Of a stretch of 64,000 bases of DNA, positions 60,211 through 64,000 are shown one piece after another. This DNA comes from JAFEDN01 sp963818985. Lineage in GTDB: Bacteria; Pseudomonadota; Gammaproteobacteria; Coxiellales; Coxiellaceae. The stretch lies in NCBI GenBank assembly GCA_963818985.1, contig CAWFUJ010000010.1:248001-312000 (forward strand), written 5' to 3'. How positions within the stretch are numbered: the first letter of the stretch is position 1; each line of letters begins with the position of its first letter. The position numbers and the translations under genes are program-made. The notes beneath the pieces were generated by a model. The model worked only from the letters and a program-made list of their open reading frames with translations. It was not told where the DNA came from and did no database searches.

Positions 60211-61020
60211 ATGAAAATTATACTTTGGGTATTATTATTTATTGGCTCGATCCAAACTTCGTTAGCGCTAGACCATCCACCAGCGACGGTATTTTTAGAA
60301 GAGCTCACTTGGACTGAGCTACGGGACCAAATTAAAACCGGTAAAACCACGATAATTGTCCCCATCGGTGGTACTGAACAAAATGGCCCAGACATGGCTT
60401 TGGGTAAACACAATCAACGCGTAAAGCTATTATCGGCAAAGATTGCACTAGTGCTTGGTAATGCGCTCGTAGCACCGGTGATTGCCTATGTTCCAGAAGG
60501 TAATATTGATCCCCCGACCTCTCATATGCGTTTTCCAGGTACCATTACCATTCCAAATGAAACTTTTGATAAAATGCTTGAATTTACTGCACTTAGTTTC
60601 AAGTCGAGTGGATTTCGCGATATCGTTTTTTTAGGTGATCACGGCGGCTATCAGGCCGATGAAACTTTAGTGGCAAATAAATTAAATAAAAAATGGGCGT
60701 CGAACGATGTGCGTGTGCATGCATTGCCCGAGTATTATCAAACTACTCAACATCAATATGTTCAGGCGTTACAAAATAAAGGGTTTACAACTGAAGAAAT
60801 AGGTTCACATGCTGGACTTGCAGATACCTCATTGATGTTAGCTCTAGAACCCAGTTTAGTCCGTGTTGACCTTTTAAAAAATAATTCACCCAAACTGGGA
60901 GGGTCTGATGGCGTGTATGGCGATCCCAGCCGTGCAAGTTCGAAACTGGGACAACTCGGCGTAGATCTTATTATTCAAGATACAGTTGCAGCCATTCAAA
61001 AAGCAACTAAACGTTCTTAA
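60211..61020 (+). CDS. Secreted creatininase-family protein
   Basis: A 269-residue protein with a signal peptide (IILWVLLFIGSIQTSLA, cleavage about residue 20) and a creatininase domain: TTIIVPIGGTEQNGPDMALGKHN, FPGTITIPNETFDKML and IVFLGDHGGYQADET. The canonical metal-binding pattern EQHGPH..LGTD is altered to EQNGPD..LGKH, so two of the usual metal ligands differ while the EQ glutamate and the DHGG histidine remain. Likely a periplasmic amidohydrolase of unknown substrate. Co-oriented with a transporter 20 bases downstream, which may carry its substrate or product. Confidence 0.82.
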   Translation: MKIILWVLLFIGSIQTSLALDHPPATVFLEELTWTELRDQIKTGKTTIIVPIGGTEQNGPDMALGKHNQRVKLLSAKIALVLGNALVAPVIAYVPEGNIDPPTSHMRFPGTITIPNETFDKMLEFTALSFKSSGFRDIVFLGDHGGYQADETLVANKLNKKWASNDVRVHALPEYYQTTQHQYVQALQNKGFTTEEIGSHAGLADTSLMLALEPSLVRVDLLKNNSPKLGGSDGVYGDPSRASSKLGQLGVDLIIQDTVAAIQKATKRS

Positions 61021-61040
61021 TATGTAGGTTTAATCGAACG

Positions 61041-62297
61041 ATGATAGCTAAAAAATCTTTTTTTGGTGCCGCCATTGGCACTGTGATTGAATATTATGAT
61101 TATGTTTTACTCTCTATGTTTCTGCCGATTTTGGCCCCTTTATTTTTCCCAGCAGACACGATTTATCAATCTTTAGTTAAAGGGTATTTAATCTTAATGA
61201 TTACTATGCTTGCGCGGCCACTCGGTGGATTGTTGTTTGGATATTTGGGAGATACCTTGGGGAGACGTAAAGCGCTGTTAAGCTCAATGTACGGAATTGG
61301 CTTAGCAACTTTAGCAATTGGAATGATGCCGACTTATCAAGTTTGGGGTGTATGGTCAACCATTTTAATTGTCTTTTGTAAAAGTGTGCAGTTATTTTGT
61401 TTTGGAGGAGAATACAATGGTGCTGGAATTTACGTAGTAGAACACGCACGAAATAAAAATGAAGGATTAGTAGGAGGATTATTGACGGCCATGATGCTCG
61501 CAGGATCATTATTGGCCACTTTGTTAGGTATATTGTTTACTGCAAAATTTATGCCGGAGTGGAGTTGGCGAATTGCTTTTGTTTTAGGAAGTTTAATTGG
61601 TCTTTTTGGAATAATCTACCGTAAGGACATGGCTGAGTCTCCATTTTTTACTGCAGCCGATTTAACAAAGCAAACGCTTAGTAAAATGTTTAAGGAATAT
61701 CCGATTGAACTATTAGCTGGATTTTTTATAGGTGGTAATGCAACTTTGTTGTTTACCACGGTGCTAACTTTTATTAGTCCGGTGTTAATGACCATGGGTT
61801 TGATGACTAGTCATCAATTAATGATATCTGAAACATTATTAATTTTAATTGCCATTCTAGCCCTAATATTTTGTGGAAAATTGGCTGATATTTATTCGCC
61901 AAAAAAAATAATGCAATGGGGGAGTTGTGCGCTTATTATTTTAGCGTATCCATTGTTAACTTTTATTGATAAAAAATCATTTGTTTTTATCTCGATGGCA
62001 TTGCTGATTTTTATGAATGAAATGATGCTTGCGCCCTCGTCTGCTTATTTAAAAAATTTATTTGCGGTTGAGTATCGATATCGAGCCATATCTTTAAGTT
62101 TTGGTTTAGGTATGTCAGTGATAGGTGGGCTCACCCCCATCGTCGAAAATTTTCTTTATCGTTTTGCGGGACATTTTCAGGCGGCATCGATATGGTTAAT
62201 CATCATCAGTATATGCACTTTTTTTACTATACATTTTTTAGGGAAAAAACAGGCATCGGAACAAAAATCCTTAATTCTTCACCAAGTACCTCAATAG
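61041..62297 (+). CDS. MFS transporter, metabolite:H+ symporter type
   Basis: A 418-residue protein with 12 helices. The N-terminus AAIGTVIEYYDYVLLSMF, followed by ARPLGGLLFGYLGDTLGRRKAL, is typical of the metabolite:H+ symporter (ProP/KgtP-like) family, and a large-glycine helix 5 (FGGEYNGAGIYVVEHA) follows. Such proteins import organic acids, proline or betaine; in Legionellales the related Pht transporters import amino acids. Substrate unknown. It forms a two-gene unit with the creatininase-like gene. Confidence 0.86.
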   Translation: MIAKKSFFGAAIGTVIEYYDYVLLSMFLPILAPLFFPADTIYQSLVKGYLILMITMLARPLGGLLFGYLGDTLGRRKALLSSMYGIGLATLAIGMMPTYQVWGVWSTILIVFCKSVQLFCFGGEYNGAGIYVVEHARNKNEGLVGGLLTAMMLAGSLLATLLGILFTAKFMPEWSWRIAFVLGSLIGLFGIIYRKDMAESPFFTAADLTKQTLSKMFKEYPIELLAGFFIGGNATLLFTTVLTFISPVLMTMGLMTSHQLMISETLLILIAILALIFCGKLADIYSPKKIMQWGSCALIILAYPLLTFIDKKSFVFISMALLIFMNEMMLAPSSAYLKNLFAVEYRYRAISLSFGLGMSVIGGLTPIVENFLYRFAGHFQAASIWLIIISICTFFTIHFLGKKQASEQKSLILHQVPQ

Positions 62298-62306
62298 ATA
62301 TCCTTA

Positions 62307-62330
62307 CCCTCTCCCGGGCGGGAGAGTGGG
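62307..62330. terminator. Palindromic repeat between two convergent genes, likely terminator
   Basis: CCCTCTCCCG-GG-CGGGAGAGTGGG, ten bases after the transporter stop. It is a member of the CCCTCTCCC family with one arm mismatch and serves two converging genes. Confidence 0.6.
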
Positions 62331-62344
62331 CGTATTGAACCAAG

Positions 62345-63109
62345 TTACAAAGTCTCAGGCCCGATTCTATGTAGACTTTCGATGAATATTTCTTTTTTTA
62401 CATGTAAATCTTTACCAAAAGGATTATCTAATAGATATATCAATAATAAAATCGCGGTGATTAATAAAGTTAATCCACCGGTAATAAACGCTTGCGACCA
62501 TTGATGTTCCATGCCAAAAAAAAGTGGAAGGCTAATGACGAGTATGCCCCCACCAATCAATATGACCCATATCACCTTAGGCACCGATACGGCCGAATGG
62601 AAAATTCTGATTCTTCGCACTTCACGAGCATCTGATAAGAGACGCAAGGTTTCAGAAAAAATAGCTGCTTCACCTAAATTCTGCGGTCTATAGCGTAAAA
62701 AAATGGTTTGTAAATGAGTAAAGTTGGCTGCGGTTTGCGGACTTAGCTTGCCTTTGCTCATGGTTTTCCATTCTTGATTTATCACCGATTTCATATAGTT
62801 TTCAAGATCGGTTTGAATTTGCTGGCGCATAGGCTCTGGAAAAGCCGGTGATAATTGTGCTATCACCAGTAAACTTGAAACCTCTTGTTGCATTTCTTCG
62901 CCGACCTGATTGAATTGAGTCCAGACAACGGAGACCACAAAGGCCAAAAAAACGCCGTAAATAACGCCTTCTTGAAGGAAAATGGTAAAGGCCACTTCAT
63001 GATGCTTTTGCAAAAAACTGATATGTACATATCGCCGCACAATAAAAACCATGGCGCCCGCTAATAATGCCGCTAAAAGCAAAATCAAAATTGCAGTTTT
63101 ATATGTCAT
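62345..63109 (-). CDS. Bestrophin-like (DUF4239) membrane protein
   Basis: A 254-residue protein with two N-terminal helices (LILLLAALLAGAMVFIVRR, IYGVFLAFVVSVVWTQF), a helical cytoplasmic-type middle part (EEMQQEVSSLLVIAQLSP) and two C-terminal helices ending in YLLDNPFGKD. This layout and the DNPF motif are typical of DUF4239 proteins, described as bestrophin-like. Function unknown, possibly an ion channel. I chose ATG 63109, with GGAGTGAG upstream; a TTG precedes it. Confidence 0.8.
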   Translation of the reverse strand: MTYKTAILILLLAALLAGAMVFIVRRYVHISFLQKHHEVAFTIFLQEGVIYGVFLAFVVSVVWTQFNQVGEEMQQEVSSLLVIAQLSPAFPEPMRQQIQTDLENYMKSVINQEWKTMSKGKLSPQTAANFTHLQTIFLRYRPQNLGEAAIFSETLRLLSDAREVRRIRIFHSAVSVPKVIWVILIGGGILVISLPLFFGMEHQWSQAFITGGLTLLITAILLLIYLLDNPFGKDLHVKKEIFIESLHRIGPETL

Positions 63110-63136
63110 CAATCTATGTTCTCACTCCTTGAATGG

Positions 63137-63852
63137 TTAAGTGACACTCATGCCACCATCCACCATATTTAAGGATCCAGTTACATAGTCATTGGACATT
63201 AAATAAATAGCGGTTTTTGCCACTTCTTCAGCTGCTGCAAAGCGTTTAATTAACAAATTTTTTTTATAAGTTTCAAATACCCGTTTAACTTGATCTTTGC
63301 CCATATCTTCAAATAACGGGGTCATGGTAATTCCAGGTGAAATCACATTCACGCGTACCGGGGCTAGAGCGATAGCCAAAGCACGTGACAAGCCTTCAAC
63401 TGCTGAATTAAGTGCAGTCAGGATCGTGGTATCTTTATTAGGTTTTTGGCTTGCAGAGCCGGAATATAAGGTGATAGAGCTTTTTTATTTAAAAGATTCA
63501 TCGCATATTTAATGACTGTATACGGGCCCCAAAATTTACTATCGAAGGAGTATTTAGCATCTTCAATGGATAAGGTATCGAGACTGCCAAAACGGACTTC
63601 ACTACCCGGTAATTGCAAATGATCGAAAGAGCCAATTTTTTCAAAAAAGGCTTTAATTGTCTTTTCACGTAATAAATCTAATTGAAAAGTCTCAGTGGAA
63701 TTGTTTAATGCGCGTTTGGCTTTGGCTAATTTCTCGGCGGAGCGACTGGCAATAATTACTTTTGCTCCTTCATTAATAGCCGCTTTCGCAACTGCCAATC
63801 CTATTCCAGAACTGCCGCCGATAATAACAATTTTTTTGTCCTTAAACAGCAC
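63137..63852 (-). pseudogene. Short-chain dehydrogenase/reductase with frameshift
   Basis: Two adjacent frames together make one complete SDR of about 238 residues. The first part (63852 to about 63487) has the NAD(P) motif GGSSGIGLAVAKAA and the IIASRS strand. The second, continued in the -1 frame, reads SSITLYSGSASQKPN, then TALNSAVEGLSRALAIALAP, VRVNVISPG and the end YVTGSLNMVDGGMSV. The break falls on a run of six A (63486-63481, minus strand): after AAT AAA AAA the frame shifts by one. A lost base (ancestral GGC for glycine) explains it. Slippage on the A-run could restore a full protein. The usual active-site tyrosine (YxxxK) is replaced by ALNSAVEG, as in some SDR subgroups. Confidence 0.75.
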
Positions 63853-63943
63853 AAGTATCTCCTAGTGTTTTTATTAATTTAACCACAATCGTTGAGCTTT
63901 TTATAGTATATTATCTCGAGTAAATAAAAAGGAAGAGGAATCT

Positions 63944-64000
63944 ATGAATGAGACAAACTTTCCCAAGATAATTTATGGGACTGCTTGGAAAGAAAATGCG
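63944..64000 (+). CDS. Aldo/keto reductase-like protein, N-terminal fragment
   Basis: Nineteen codons are visible: MNETNFPKIIYGTAWKENA. The strand IIYGTAWK is like the first beta-strand of aldo/keto reductases (GTA/GTW before the nicotinamide pocket). A strong AGGAAGAGGAA lies four bases upstream. The gene runs off the right edge. The family call is tentative given the short length. Confidence 0.5.
   Translation, partial: MNETNFPKIIYGTAWKENA

Noticed and set aside
63480..63487. Programmed -1 frameshift signal of the A-AAA-AAG type
   Set aside because: The zero-frame codons read AAA AAA GCT, so the run is not in the phase of a classical slippery heptamer, and no downstream stem is obvious; simple mutation is more likely.

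Overview
The window is a bacterial chromosome segment from a gammaproteobacterium, most likely a member of the Legionellales (Legionella/Coxiella/Rickettsiella-like). The case rests on moderate GC content, Gram-negative envelope genes (msbA, lpxK), an E. coli-like order tRNA-fMet-rimP-nusA-infB-rbfA-truB, and two ankyrin-repeat proteins, a coiled-coil protein and a phospholipase-D-like protein scattered among housekeeping genes. Four of these effector-like genes have, upstream, a tandem TTAA direct repeat with 11-bp periodicity that matches the PmrA box. In Legionella and Coxiella that box controls the Dot/Icm type IV secretion system and its effectors. No secretion machinery, 16S rRNA or other decisive taxonomic marker lies in the window, so the assignment is an inference.

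Layout. 1-860: start of a znuA-like lipoprotein gene and a VapBC toxin-antitoxin pair. 915-3395: pgi-galU. 3540-5732: PmrA-type promoter and ankyrin protein 1. 5743-8872: rpsO-pnp and a hydrolase. 9043-14224: comEC, msbA, lpxK. 14230-18782: ankyrin protein 2 (with a cysteine-protease-like N-terminus) and a coiled-coil protein, transcribed divergently from a shared intergenic region that holds two PmrA-type boxes. 18801-20352: DUF4143 ATPase and a decayed copy of its 3' end. 20531-24484: gatB, facing away from a DUF2141 protein and gatCA. 24647-30497: nuoJKLMN alone, without nuoA-I. 30598-32154: amino-acid permease. 32222-38394: tRNA-fMet and rimP-nusA-infB-rbfA-truB. 38380-44336: dus, tal, radA, glyA, nrdR, nusB. 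44331-48361: polytopic membrane protein, PLD-like protein with its own PmrA-type box, and a small translationally coupled gene. 48398-58469: uvrA, YajR-like transporter, ssb, sulfite-exporter-like protein, xseB, ispA, PRPP-synthetase-like protein, M32 carboxypeptidase, Nudix hydrolase. 58460-64000: transporters, a creatininase-like protein, a bestrophin-like membrane protein, a frameshifted short-chain dehydrogenase and the start of an aldo/keto reductase.

Intergenic spaces carry two families of short palindromic repeats. One has a CCCTCTCCCG..CGGGAGAGGG core; the other has a GTCATCCCGCGG..CCGCGGGATGAC core. A separate 117-bp near-perfect palindrome lies between infB and rbfA. One repeat has become the C-terminal coding end of nusB.

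The most interesting signal is the apparent PmrA-type regulon of unlinked effector-like genes: four genes share the box and a similarly placed -10-like element. Next is the cysteine-protease-like triad in ankyrin protein 2.
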